From assembly GCA_031553595.1 (NCBI GenBank), contig JAVBLI010000007.1:1-64000 (forward strand): a stretch of 64,000 bases of DNA, given 5' to 3'. The DNA is from RGIG3701 sp031553595. Its GTDB lineage: Bacteria > Planctomycetota > Planctomycetia > Pirellulales > Thermoguttaceae. This document shows, piece after piece, positions 32,982 through 41,700 of this stretch. Both the position numbers and the translations under genes were made by a program. The number at the start of each line of letters is the position of its first letter. Position 1 is the stretch's first letter. The notes under the pieces are model-generated. The model saw only the letters and a list, made by a program, of their open reading frames with translations. It did no database searches and was not told where the DNA came from.

Positions 32982-35189
32982 ATGAGCGAACATCCACCCA
33001 CGCCCAAGGCGTTCAACCCCTACCACGAATGGCTCGGCATCCCCGAACATCAAACGCCGCCGACGCATTACCGACTTCTGGGGCTGGAAAATTTTGAGTC
33101 CGCCCCTACCGCCATCGCCAACGGTGCCGACCGGGCGATGGCTTTTGTCCGCACCTTCCAGATGGGCAAGCACTCCGCCGACTCCCAGCGCCTGCTGAAC
33201 GAACTCGCCGCCGCCCGCGTCTGCCTGCTCAACGCCGACCGCAAAGCCGCCTACGACGAATCCCTCCGTCAACTGCTCTTCCGCCCCGCCGCCACAGCGC
33301 TACCGTCTCCGCCGATACCCACGCCTCCGCCGTTACCGCAATCCCATGCTCCGCTGCTGACGGAGTTGGATATGTCGATTCCGCCGGAATCGGTGCTGGG
33401 TGAGGCCATCCTGGAGTTGGAAAACCCGAAACAAGGGGTGGCAGACCCGGAAAAAATGAATACTCGGCCTGAAATATCAGCCGCGATGTCCATTTCGGAA
33501 GGAAATGGCGGGCCGCATATCGAACCGCGACTGCCACCGCAACGGAAACGCTCGGAGCTGCAACGGGAGGTTAGGAAACCGGAATCGCCGGAAAAAGAGA
33601 ACTTGCATAGCAAATGGGTGCCCACGTTTATTTTTTTTGCGTTGATCGGCACACTGGTTTTGGTGGCGACGCTCAGGAATCAAATGGAGGGATACACCCA
33701 GCAGGCGGAAACGCAAAAGCAGCAGCGGCGGGCAAAGGAGGAGTATAACGCTGCGGTCAGATGCCACGCCGAGGGACGTTACGCCGAAGCGCAATCTCAT
33801 ATATCCCTGGCGGTCGCATGGCACAACAATCAGGATTATGCTCGGTTTTCGAGAAAAGTCACCGACGACAAAGCGGCTTTCGACCAAGCGGTCGATCAGC
33901 TTGAAATGGCGAAAAAACAGCGTCAGGACGGAGATTATGCAACATCGTTAGCAACCATCGACGCAGCGCAGAAACGGTTGCCCAGCAAGAATCTCCCGGT
34001 GTATGGGGAGATGGTGGAAACGCAAAAAGCCGTGCAGAAGGATTTTGACGAGGAGAAGGTCGCCAAGCGTCATGAAGCGGAACGCCTGGCAAAGGAGGAG
34101 AAAATCCAGCGTGAGGCGGAGAAAAAACAGGAAGAGCAACGCCGCCGGGAGGAAAAGCAGCGTCAGGAGGACGAGCGTCTGGCGGCGCAGAAACATTCAG
34201 AGGAAGCCCGCCAGCAGGCGATAGAAGAGAGTAAAAAACCCGAGAAACGTTCATGGCAACAGGAAATTCAATTTCCTGCGGATGAAGAACATTTGCGTGG
34301 CTTGACAGAGATCATGAAAGACGAAGAGCTGCAAAGAGTCTTACAGGTTAGTAACGGTGGCAGAATTGCGAAGCCAAAAAAGGCTACAAAGGATGCTTTA
34401 CAACAACTGACTGCCTTGACGCAGTTGCACGAGCTGGATATGACTGGCGATATTGGGTCTATCGCAGCTTTACAGGAGATAGAGTTCAACCAAGTAAAAA
34501 TTTTTAGATGGGTAGGATGTAATATCAAGAATTCTTCTTTTAAATTTCTTAAAAACCTCCCTTCGTTGGAAGAATTGCATTTGGCTGGTTCTCAGAATGT
34601 GAATTTTCATGGCATAGCTTATCTGGTATGCCCCCAAAATTTGAAAGAATTGACCTTGGATGGATGTAAAAAAATTGGAGATGATGGCTCTATTATTTTT
34701 AAAAAAATGGTGCAATTAGAAAAACTTCATCTTGCAGGATGTTCAGCGTTAACTTATAAAGGAATGGAAAATATTAAGAATTTGACTCAATTGAAGGAGT
34801 TGAATGTTTCGTATCATAGAAGTTTATATACTGGCAAGGCTAGTATCGGATATTTGAAAAACTTAAAAAACATTCAGAAACTGTACCTGGAAGGCACATA
34901 TATTACCGATTCTGATTTAGTCTTTATAAAAGATAAACTCCAGTTGGAGGTATTAAATCTCAACCGTACGATGGTTACTGATGCAGGAATCGAAAGTTTG
35001 AAAGAATTGAAACAATTGAAAATATTGCATCTACAGAGCACACCCGTGACCAATGCAGGTTTGATTCATCTCAAAAGTTTGACTCAACTTAAGGAATTAC
35101 ACATTTGGCTTGACTCCAAAAAAATAAATGATGATGGAATGGTGGATTTTAGAAAAGCGTTGCCAAACTGTAGGGTGTTTATCAGATGA
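32982..35189 (+). CDS. Planctomycete J-like/coiled-coil/LRR membrane protein
   Basis: 735 residues in four parts. At 10-100 is a J-domain-like module typical of Planctomycetes (YHEWLGIPEHQTPPTHYRLL, ADRAMAFVRTFQMGKHSADS, RLLNELAAARVCLLNADRKA). A Pro-rich linker and one membrane segment (about 212-230, TFIFFALIGTLVLVATL) follow. Next is a long charged coiled coil with RREEKQRQEDERL-type repeats (about 240-430). Last is an LRR domain (about 440-735) with units such as LEKLHLAGCSALTYKGMENI. From about 34.5 kb the DNA becomes clearly AT-rich (ATT, AAA, TTG codons), unlike the start of the gene, so the LRR part may have a separate origin. Function is unknown; LRR resemblance links it to the kinase at 9019. 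Confidence 0.8.
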   Translation: MSEHPPTPKAFNPYHEWLGIPEHQTPPTHYRLLGLENFESAPTAIANGADRAMAFVRTFQMGKHSADSQRLLNELAAARVCLLNADRKAAYDESLRQLLFRPAATALPSPPIPTPPPLPQSHAPLLTELDMSIPPESVLGEAILELENPKQGVADPEKMNTRPEISAAMSISEGNGGPHIEPRLPPQRKRSELQREVRKPESPEKENLHSKWVPTFIFFALIGTLVLVATLRNQMEGYTQQAETQKQQRRAKEEYNAAVRCHAEGRYAEAQSHISLAVAWHNNQDYARFSRKVTDDKAAFDQAVDQLEMAKKQRQDGDYATSLATIDAAQKRLPSKNLPVYGEMVETQKAVQKDFDEEKVAKRHEAERLAKEEKIQREAEKKQEEQRRREEKQRQEDERLAAQKHSEEARQQAIEESKKPEKRSWQQEIQFPADEEHLRGLTEIMKDEELQRVLQVSNGGRIAKPKKATKDALQQLTALTQLHELDMTGDIGSIAALQEIEFNQVKIFRWVGCNIKNSSFKFLKNLPSLEELHLAGSQNVNFHGIAYLVCPQNLKELTLDGCKKIGDDGSIIFKKMVQLEKLHLAGCSALTYKGMENIKNLTQLKELNVSYHRSLYTGKASIGYLKNLKNIQKLYLEGTYITDSDLVFIKDKLQLEVLNLNRTMVTDAGIESLKELKQLKILHLQSTPVTNAGLIHLKSLTQLKELHIWLDSKKINDDGMVDFRKALPNCRVFIR

Positions 35190-35207
35190 TCGTACGTGGA
35201 ATCACTC

Positions 35208-35235
35208 TCGACAAGACGCGGAGTTTGTGTATAAT
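35208..35235 (+). promoter_or_regulatory. Promoter of the corrinoid protein gene
   Basis: TCGACA and TATAAT with a 16-bp spacer, 42 bp before the ATG at 35278. Confidence 0.5.
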
Positions 35236-35277
35236 AGCGAAAAACAGTTGGAAACATTTGAAATATAAGGATGTGTT

Positions 35278-35913
35278 ATGGCGGATTATCAGGAAATTTA
35301 CGAGGCGATTCTCACGGGCAACGCGGCGAAGGCGGAGGAACTGGCAACGCAATTTCTGGCGGATGGCGGGGATGTGCAGGCGTTTATCGTGATGTACATG
35401 GTGCCGGCGATGGACGAGGCGGGGCGGCGGTTCGAGGCAAACGAGTTTTTCGTGCCGGAGCTGTTGATCGCGGCCCGGGCGATGAAAATGGCCATGGCGA
35501 AGCTCGCGCCGGCGCTGGCGGCGACGGGGGCCGAGCCGGTGGGGAAGGTCGTCATCGGGACGGTCATGGGCGACATGCACGACATCGGCAAAAATTTGGT
35601 GGCCAGCATGCTCGAGGGGGCCGGGTTTCAGGTGACGGACCTGGGTGTGAATGTGTCGCCGCAAAAGTTTATCGAATCGCTCCAGACGCAGGACGGGGCA
35701 ATCCTGGCGATGTCGGCGCTGCTGACGACGACGATGCCCGCGATGAAGGCGACGATCGAGGCGCTGGAGGGGGCCGGGTTGCGGGAGAAGACGAAAGTGA
35801 TGATCGGCGGCGCCCCGGTGACGGCGGATTACGCCACGCAGATCGGCGCGGACGGGTACAGCGAAAACGCCAGCACAGCGGTGGCCCTGGCGAGGCAGTT
35901 GAAGGGGGAGTGA
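35278..35913 (+). CDS. Corrinoid (cobalamin-binding) methyltransferase-type protein
   Basis: 211 residues. An N-terminal helical cap (YEAILTGNAAKAEELATQFL) and a Rossmann B12-binding domain with GTVMGDMHDIGKNLVASMLE (D-x-H-x-x-G cobalt ligand), ADVTDLGVNVSPQKF-like segment and ILAMSALLTTTMPAMKATIE. It matches small corrinoid proteins (MtbC/MttC/MtaC type) that carry methyl groups between a substrate methyltransferase and a corrinoid:THF or CoM methyltransferase. No MtaB/MtbB-like or MtrH-like partner is adjacent. It is a single gene with its own promoter, and palindromic element copy 10 directly follows. Confidence 0.88.
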   Translation: MADYQEIYEAILTGNAAKAEELATQFLADGGDVQAFIVMYMVPAMDEAGRRFEANEFFVPELLIAARAMKMAMAKLAPALAATGAEPVGKVVIGTVMGDMHDIGKNLVASMLEGAGFQVTDLGVNVSPQKFIESLQTQDGAILAMSALLTTTMPAMKATIEALEGAGLREKTKVMIGGAPVTADYATQIGADGYSENASTAVALARQLKGE

Positions 35914-35917
35914 CGAA

Positions 35918-36032
35918 AACAACAGCCGGGAATGAAGCGCAGCGCAATGACCGGATAGCGGTGGTGAAATCTTCGCCACTTCTATCCGGTCATTGCGCTT
36001 CACTACGTTCCGCTCCATTCCCGGCTGCTGTT
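35918..36032. repeat. Palindromic intergenic element, copy 10
   Basis: Full-length: AACAACAGCCGGGAATG and CCATTCCCGGCTGCTGTT ends, with GACCGGATAGCGG / TATCCGGTC inside. It lies 5 bp after the corrinoid gene stop and 27 bp before the end of the DUF1559 gene. Confidence 0.92.
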
Positions 36033-36058
36033 TCTTGCGGCCGTGCCATTTCATACAT

Positions 36059-37072
36059 TTACGGCGCCGCTGGCGCTTCGCCGTCGTTGCGGATGCCAAG
36101 CTTGGCGTGAACTTCCGGCGCGATGCGGTAACTGATGCTTTTGACCTCCCCCTCGACCATAGCCATGTTAAATCCCTCGGGGTGAACGCCGCCGAAGGCG
36201 AAGACGGGGGAGGCGTAGCCTGGAAGGTCTTTCATGACGCGGGCACCGCCGGGGCTGAAATGGCGGGTGAAGGCGACCGTATCGGCGTCGAATCCCACGT
36301 CCCAGCCCTGGTCGTCGTTATGGGCCTCGCCGGTCTGGTACGCTTCGGGGTACAGGTACTTTTCTCCCAGCAGGTAGGTGCATTCCAGGCCGTCGGTGAT
36401 GGCGGAAAGCGGTACGCCGGTGCGTCGCTGAAAAACGCCGTTGGAGATGAGCGTGCCGTACTCGCGGACCAGTGGGGTGTCCTTCACCAGCGGCTGTTGG
36501 GCCCAGTCGTCCTCGGTGAATTTGTTCATGCCGGCCCCATTGCCGAACGCGGTGAGTGTCTGGCCGTCGCCGCCGTTGCCCGTGTAGTCGGTTTTGGCCA
36601 TCACGCCGGGGGCGCCGGAGTTGTAAAAATCCGTCCGCGTGGGATACGGCACGCACCGTCGCCGACTCGAACAGCAAAACACCGGAATCGACGTCCGCTG
36701 GGTCTCCATAATTTGCTCCGCCTTCTGCCCGGCGTCCGGAGCATGGTCTCCCTGATAGTATAAATTTTCCTGCTCAATGCAGGGCAGGATCGCGTACATC
36801 CATCCGCCGGGCTGGTTTTCACTTTTGTCGCAGACGGGGTCGCCCGTCCAGCGTGTGCACCAGCCGCCGGGAGGAAGGGTGTCGTTGAAAAGGGTGGTGT
36901 AAAGCAGATTGGCATAGGCGAGTTGCTTGACATTGCTTTGGCAGGACAATATCCGCGAGCTTTCCCGCGAGGTGCTTAATGCAGAGATGCCCAGCAGCGG
37001 GACCACCGCGAGGATGAAAATGCAGACGGCGAGGTCGATTCGGGTGAAGCCGGGATGACGGTCGAGTGGCAT
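36059..37072 (-). CDS. DUF1559 prepilin-like protein
   Basis: 337 residues. A prepilin-type N-terminus (PGFTRIDLAVCIFILAVVPL) reads R-I-D where most have L-I-E at position +5. Then follow SRESSRILSCQSNVKQLAYA, a central beta-rich domain (GWCTRWTGDPVCDKSENQP, TDYTGNGGDGQT) and the C-terminal DUF1559 signature ARHFSPGG-type FTRHFSPGGARVM plus VHPEGFNMAMVEGEVKSISY. DUF1559 families expand greatly in Planctomycetes, where they are thought to form pseudopilin-like surface proteins. No secretion genes are near. There is one Pro-rich loop. Palindromic elements lie on both sides. Confidence 0.88.
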   Translation of the reverse strand: MPLDRHPGFTRIDLAVCIFILAVVPLLGISALSTSRESSRILSCQSNVKQLAYANLLYTTLFNDTLPPGGWCTRWTGDPVCDKSENQPGGWMYAILPCIEQENLYYQGDHAPDAGQKAEQIMETQRTSIPVFCCSSRRRCVPYPTRTDFYNSGAPGVMAKTDYTGNGGDGQTLTAFGNGAGMNKFTEDDWAQQPLVKDTPLVREYGTLISNGVFQRRTGVPLSAITDGLECTYLLGEKYLYPEAYQTGEAHNDDQGWDVGFDADTVAFTRHFSPGGARVMKDLPGYASPVFAFGGVHPEGFNMAMVEGEVKSISYRIAPEVHAKLGIRNDGEAPAAP

Positions 37073-37119
37073 GGGAGGCTCCGTGGGGGAGATGGGGGCG
37101 TTATTGGTTTTGTAAAAAG

Positions 37120-37235
37120 AACAGCAGCCGGGAGTGGAGCGTTAGCGCAGAGACCGGATGGAAGTGGGGATGTATCCGGCAGTGCTATCCGGTCTCTGCG
37201 CGTCACTACGTTCCGCTTCGCTCCCGGCTGCTGTT
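37120..37235. repeat. Palindromic intergenic element, copy 11
   Basis: Full-length: AACAGCAGCCGGGAGTGGAG and CGCTCCCGGCTGCTGTT, inner GAGACCGGATGGAAGTGGGG / GCTATCCGGTCTC. It lies between two co-directional genes, 16 bp before the end of the glycosidase gene. Confidence 0.92.
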
Positions 37236-37250
37236 TCTTGTTGGACGTTG

Positions 37251-39974
37251 TTACTTCGTAATTTCCACCTCGTACCAGAGGGTTTGGTATTCGGGCGAAA
37301 TGCGGATGAGGCCGTCGGGGGCGGGCAGCTCGCGCGTGCGTTTGCCGGTGCCGTCCAGCGGGTAGTATTTCACGGTGGCGTTCTCCATGTTGATATTCTT
37401 GAGATTGAAGCGGAATTCGCCGGAAATGCCTTCGCACAGCACGGGCGGGCGGCCCCACTGGGTGCTGACGGTGATGGATTGGCCGTGGAGGCTGCGGACG
37501 TCGGGGGTGTCGGCGCGGTCGGCGTCGGTTTCCTGGTCGGGGTTTTTGTAAGGCCGGATGCGGATGTCGGTGTTTTTCATCAGGCCGGTGGCGGCGACGA
37601 GGTAACGCTGTGTTTTTTGCCCGAAAGGCGGAAGTTGCGTTACCGTGACGGTTGCCCAGTTGAGGCGGTTTTTGTTTAGCCGCAGCATACCGAGCTTTGT
37701 TTTGATGGATTCTTCCGGGATGAAGCCGGTGAAGAGCATCGTTTTCGACGTATCGGCGATGAACCAGCCGTTTTCGGTGGCTGGCGTGCCGTCTTCATTC
37801 TCACGGTAACGCAGAACCATGTTGACGAGCATTCTTCTGCCACCGAGGCTGATTTCCTTAAGATTTTCGTCGTTCTGGCGAAGTTTCATGTCGGTAAGAT
37901 TCACACCGGTGTATGCTCGCAACGCCTCGATATTTTTAATACCCAGCGGCTCAAGCGACCGGTGATAATCGCTGCGACCGGCGGCGTAGATGTCCACTTC
38001 CTGCTTTTTAGACAGATTGTAAAGCAGGGAATTCGTCGCATCATTGGGGTTTTGCGGGGTCATCCTGGCCGCGCATTGCATATCCCCCCGCACGAAAAGG
38101 TTGTGACAGGCGATCATGTGGGCGAGTTGGACGGAGTTGCCGCAGGCGTCGAAAAAGGACTTCGCCATGTCGTGGGGATAGTTGGCGTCGTGCGACCAGG
38201 AGTAAATGTAGATGCCGCTCCAGTCCTGGAAGCCGGCCAGGGTGGCGAGCATGGGTAGGCCCTCGGCGGCGTAAAGGTTCGGGTACGGGTGGTTGTACTC
38301 GCTGACGGTGTAGGGCTTGCCGATGACGCGGAGGGATGCGAGATTGGTCATGGCGTCGCCACGGCCGAGATAATTCACCATCGCGCGGTTGTGCAGCAGC
38401 CAGTTGGTGCCGCTCCAGCCGCCGCCGGGGAAGCTGGGGTGATGCCAGTAGGCGTGGATGTCGCAGAAGTCGAGCCGGGCCTGCGGGTAATGGGCGCCGT
38501 ATTGCAGTTGCGTGCCGGCGACCGGGGCCTTGGCGTGGAGCGTGTTTTTGATGTAGTCGTACATGCCGGACCAGTAGGCGTCCTCGGTGTCGATTAAAAA
38601 GGCCACGAAATCACGCCACGCTTCGGCTGTCATCTGGGAGGCGGAGAAGCGTTTCATGACGCGGATGCCGCCGTCTTCGATTTTTTCGGAGGGGTCGGGG
38701 CCCATCGCGCCGCCGGACTTCAGCGAGACGCCGGCCAGTTCGTACGTGCCGGGATGGAAGCCGCCGAAAGATACCCGGCTGAGGTCATCGTCGTGGGACG
38801 GAATGAAGGAGTAGGTGAAGGTCTGCCACTCGGGCGTGAGGTTCATCTGCTGATACAGGCCGAGATTCTGCCAGGGCTCGTGGTCCATGCCCACGTTGAC
38901 GGTCATGGTCTGGTGGCTGTGGGCGCGGGCACGGAAGGTGAGGGTGTAGGGGACGCCGCCCTTGAGTTTCAGGTCGGTGCGTATCCACTGCGGAATCCAT
39001 GGCTGGCCGCCGTTGGTCTGGACGATGATGCGCACGAAATTGTGCTCCGCCTCGGCATGATGCTGGATCGTCGCGCGGGCGTCTTTGTCCATCTGGAAAT
39101 ACCACGGGCGCGTGTCGGGGGTGTCGTAGCTGCCGATCATCTCGTCGCTGAGCGGAATCACCCGGCATTTCCACGCGTCACGCATCTGCTGGGTCGAGGC
39201 GTACTTTTTCTTGAGCCACGCGTTCCACTGCTTCTGGAGCTCGGCTTCGTACTCGGCCGGGAGTTTGTCAAGCGCTCCCCAGAACCAGGACGCGACGACG
39301 GAATTTTCGTTGTTGATCTCGATGGACGCCACGCAAGGGTCTTCGGTGTAGGTCAGGCCCGTGTAGGGATTCTTGTGCGTGAGGAGGTCTTTGGCGTATT
39401 TTTTCTGGAATTCGATCATCCGCGGCTCGAAATTGTCCAGGCCTTTGTCGTACTCGGGCCGCTGGTCGTGGCCGGTGAAGCCCTCTTTGTCGGTGAACTT
39501 CCGCGAGACGTGGAGGTTCATGTTGACGTAAACACCGTTCTTTTTGAGCTGGAAAATGAGGTAATCCAGCTTGTCGAGCTCGTCGGGGTCGATTTCGGTG
39601 ACGCCTTTGTGTCGGTTTTTGCCCCACATGTTGTGGCTGTCCATGTGATGCAGGCGGACGCAGTTGACGCCCAGACGGGCCAGGCGTTTCGCTTCGCTCT
39701 CGGCATCGTCCGCGTTGGGGAAGTTGCCGGAAAAGCTGAAATTGGTGCCCAAAAGACGGATGGTTTTCCCGTCGGGGGTGGTGAAGTGCGAGCCGGAAAC
39801 GGTGACGCGCTGGGCGTCGGTGATCGCGGCGGACTGGCCGTCGGATGTTAGCGCGGAGGGGAAATGCTCGGCCGAGACGATAAACGGGAACATCGGCGGA
39901 AACGCGTCGGTCGTGGGATTCGCATCCGGCGCGGCGGCAAGTAAAAACGTCATGAAAATGAAGGAAGAAACCAT
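37251..39974 (-). CDS. Secreted GH-A clan glycoside hydrolase with inserted beta-sandwich domain
   Basis: 907 residues from ATG at 39974 (AAAGGAG upstream; the ATG at 40064 adds a non-signal leader). A signal peptide MVSSFIFMTFLLAAAPDANP is followed by a TIM-barrel region. The likely acid/base is E223 in SIEINNENSVV (N-E motif) and the nucleophile E559 in KPYTVSEYNHPYP, both typical of GH5/GH-A. Residues about 300-420 (GGQPWIPQWIRTDLKLKGGV, VPYTLTFRARAHSHQTMTVN, PEWQTFTYSFIPS) look like a CBM4/9-type sandwich inserted between the two catalytic glutamates. A C-terminal beta region closes the protein. It probably acts outside the cell on a plant or algal polysaccharide; the substrate is unknown. 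Confidence 0.75.
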   Translation of the reverse strand: MVSSFIFMTFLLAAAPDANPTTDAFPPMFPFIVSAEHFPSALTSDGQSAAITDAQRVTVSGSHFTTPDGKTIRLLGTNFSFSGNFPNADDAESEAKRLARLGVNCVRLHHMDSHNMWGKNRHKGVTEIDPDELDKLDYLIFQLKKNGVYVNMNLHVSRKFTDKEGFTGHDQRPEYDKGLDNFEPRMIEFQKKYAKDLLTHKNPYTGLTYTEDPCVASIEINNENSVVASWFWGALDKLPAEYEAELQKQWNAWLKKKYASTQQMRDAWKCRVIPLSDEMIGSYDTPDTRPWYFQMDKDARATIQHHAEAEHNFVRIIVQTNGGQPWIPQWIRTDLKLKGGVPYTLTFRARAHSHQTMTVNVGMDHEPWQNLGLYQQMNLTPEWQTFTYSFIPSHDDDLSRVSFGGFHPGTYELAGVSLKSGGAMGPDPSEKIEDGGIRVMKRFSASQMTAEAWRDFVAFLIDTEDAYWSGMYDYIKNTLHAKAPVAGTQLQYGAHYPQARLDFCDIHAYWHHPSFPGGGWSGTNWLLHNRAMVNYLGRGDAMTNLASLRVIGKPYTVSEYNHPYPNLYAAEGLPMLATLAGFQDWSGIYIYSWSHDANYPHDMAKSFFDACGNSVQLAHMIACHNLFVRGDMQCAARMTPQNPNDATNSLLYNLSKKQEVDIYAAGRSDYHRSLEPLGIKNIEALRAYTGVNLTDMKLRQNDENLKEISLGGRRMLVNMVLRYRENEDGTPATENGWFIADTSKTMLFTGFIPEESIKTKLGMLRLNKNRLNWATVTVTQLPPFGQKTQRYLVAATGLMKNTDIRIRPYKNPDQETDADRADTPDVRSLHGQSITVSTQWGRPPVLCEGISGEFRFNLKNINMENATVKYYPLDGTGKRTRELPAPDGLIRISPEYQTLWYEVEITK

Positions 39975-40329
39975 CGAAAAACTCCTTTTTTGAAAAAGAT
40001 GGGCAGGGTCGCGGTCGTACCTCGCAACCCCTTCTATTTTGCCAGAATCGGCGGAGAATTGCAAGAGGCTTGCGGTTTTCCGGGGATGGGGTAGAATGAA
40101 CGCTATAACACATCCAAAATCAATATAAACGGCAGGAAACAGCAGCCGGGAGCGGAGCGTTAGCGCAGAGACCGGATCGCAGTGGGGAAAACCCCGGTTA
40201 TTCTATCCGGTCTCTTCGCGTCACTGTGTTCCGCTTCGCTCCCGGCTGCTGTTCTTGTGGCTGAACTGATTTTAAATGTGCTTTAGCATACGAATCGTAA
40301 CCGCGCGAAACGTGCAAAGAAGGAAAAAA
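39975..40329. other. Divergent intergenic region with element copy 12
   Basis: Between the glycosidase start and marC. It holds element copy 12 and a possible promoter for marC at about 40071-40097 (TTGCGG and TAGAAT, 16-bp spacer), which would put the whole element in the marC leader. Confidence 0.45.
40138..40253. repeat. Palindromic intergenic element, copy 12
   Basis: Full-length: AACAGCAGCCGGGAGCGGAG and CGCTCCCGGCTGCTGTT, inner GAGACCGGATCGCAGTGG / TCTATCCGGTCTC. Flanked by CATCCAAAATCAAT and, inverted, by CTGATTTTAAATGTG, which suggests the element originally extended further on both sides. Confidence 0.92.
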
Positions 40330-40935
40330 ATGGACCCCGCAACGCTTAAATTCATCTGCTCCACCGCGACGATTTTTTTTCTGGTGATGAACCCCATTGG
40401 AAATCTGCCGCTTTTCGCAAGCATTTTACGGCATTTTTCGGATCAGGATTACCGGCGAATCGTGATGCGGGAGTCGTTTTTCGCGCTGCTGATCATGCTC
40501 GTGTTCCTGGTATTCGGAAACGGAATTTTGCAGCTGCTGCGCATCACGCCGCCGGCGATGCAGATCGCGGGGGGGATTATCCTGAGCATGATCGCGCTGA
40601 AGATGGTGTTCGGGAAGAATAAAAACACGGATCCCACGCTGAAAGAGCCGCTGATCACCCCGCTGGCCACGCCGCTTTTCGCCGGGCCTTCGACGATTTC
40701 GATGATTATTCTCACCCGAGGAACGCCGGGCGTCGAATTCCTGCCCTGCCTGACCGCCGTGCTGGTGACGTGGCTGATCGTGTCCGCGATTTTACTCTCG
40801 GGGCGGGTCTGGGAAAAACTCCTGGGCGAAAAAATCATGGACGCCATGGAGTCGCTCATGGGATTTCTGCTGATGGTCGTCGCGGTGCAGATGATGGTCG
40901 ACGGCGTCCAGACGGTGTTTCGTTTGACTGCCTGA
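40330..40935 (+). CDS. MarC-family membrane protein
   Basis: 201 residues from ATG at 40330 (GAAGGAAAAAA upstream; ATG at 40276 adds non-membrane residues). Six hydrophobic segments, with STATIFFLVMNPIGNLPLFA and the second repeat PLITPLATPLFAGPSTISMI, the two half-repeats that define MarC/YhgN. Family members are inner-membrane proteins; early links to antibiotic resistance for MarC were not upheld, and the substrate is unknown. A single gene. Confidence 0.88.
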   Translation: MDPATLKFICSTATIFFLVMNPIGNLPLFASILRHFSDQDYRRIVMRESFFALLIMLVFLVFGNGILQLLRITPPAMQIAGGIILSMIALKMVFGKNKNTDPTLKEPLITPLATPLFAGPSTISMIILTRGTPGVEFLPCLTAVLVTWLIVSAILLSGRVWEKLLGEKIMDAMESLMGFLLMVVAVQMMVDGVQTVFRLTA

Positions 40936-41062
40936 AAAACCGCTAGGAACTGCGTGTGAAGCTGCGCTCCATTGTTCTTTTGTCCGAATAAACAAAAAAC
41001 CGTCATCTTCTCTTGTGTGCATTCGCTTGATAGCGGCGCTTGAGCAGTTATCAGGTTAAAGT

Positions 41063-41078
41063 ATTCCAGGCTGCTGTT
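41063..41078. repeat. Palindromic intergenic element, copy 13 (remnant)
   Basis: Only TATTCCAGGCTGCTGTTCTTG of the right end is clear. A second possible piece, TGAAGCTGCGCTCCATTGTTC near 40955, may be the rest of the arm. Confidence 0.5.
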
Positions 41079-41489
41079 CTTGTCGATCCATTATGTTGAT
41101 CGTTGCTCTAAACGATCAACCACTTCTGTCTGGCGTTTTTGTTATTCTCGTAAAATTTTTAAATTTTCCGAAATGCAGGGAATGTAACGCACATGTAAGA
41201 TTACGATCCAATAATGGGCAATTATTGAATAATGCACGACTCTTTCCAATCTCACCCCATCTATATCCACTCGCCGCTGTGTGTACGTTTAATATAAAGG
41301 CAGGCGGAGCGTTCTGTTTCCAGGGGCGGATTCGAACAATTTATATTTTTCGCCTGATTTATCAATTAATTCTAAATATTGATCATATATGTCAATTTCA
41401 TATAATTTCGTGTATTTTTCGTTAATTTTATGGTTTTTAGTGTTTTATTGATATGAGTAGTATTTTTCATGATTTTTGCGTATTTAGTG

Positions 41490-41517
41490 TTGACGTGCTT
41501 CTTTTTCATTATATAAT
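41490..41517 (+). promoter_or_regulatory. Promoter of the PEP-CTERM protein gene
   Basis: TTGACG and a perfect TATAAT with a 16-bp spacer, 184 bp before the ATG, implying a leader of about 175 nt. Confidence 0.5.
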
Positions 41518-41700
41518 TTCTATATCATCTGTTTTTTCTGTCATATTTCGCCAACTCTTACGTTTCGGCAAAATACGCAGCAAAAGTTGAATGAAGAAAG
41601 CCGCCGGGTGATGGATCACAACGTAATTTGGCTGGCTTGATAATTTAATCATCGACAAAGATTTGAAAATAAATGTTCGTATAAAGAGAGAGGATTTTAT

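Larger units (their letters stand above)
40936..41700. other. AT-rich non-coding region upstream of the PEP-CTERM gene
   Basis: 765 bp without a supported gene (an ORF at 41093-41425 has no ribosome site or recognisable protein). It holds a decayed palindromic element (41063-41078), a perfect 10-bp-stem hairpin at 41095-41120 (GTTGATCGTT / AACGATCAAC) with no T-run, and the promoter at 41490. Composition is much more AT-rich than its surroundings. Confidence 0.6.

Noticed and set aside
41326..41345. Apparent tRNA T-arm (GATTCGAAC) in the AT-rich region
   Set aside because: The five bases on either side do not pair as a T-stem and no acceptor or anticodon arm is present.
41093..41425. 110-residue ORF in the AT-rich region
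   Set aside because: It lacks a ribosome site, its start overlaps a hairpin, and the translated sequence shows no domain.
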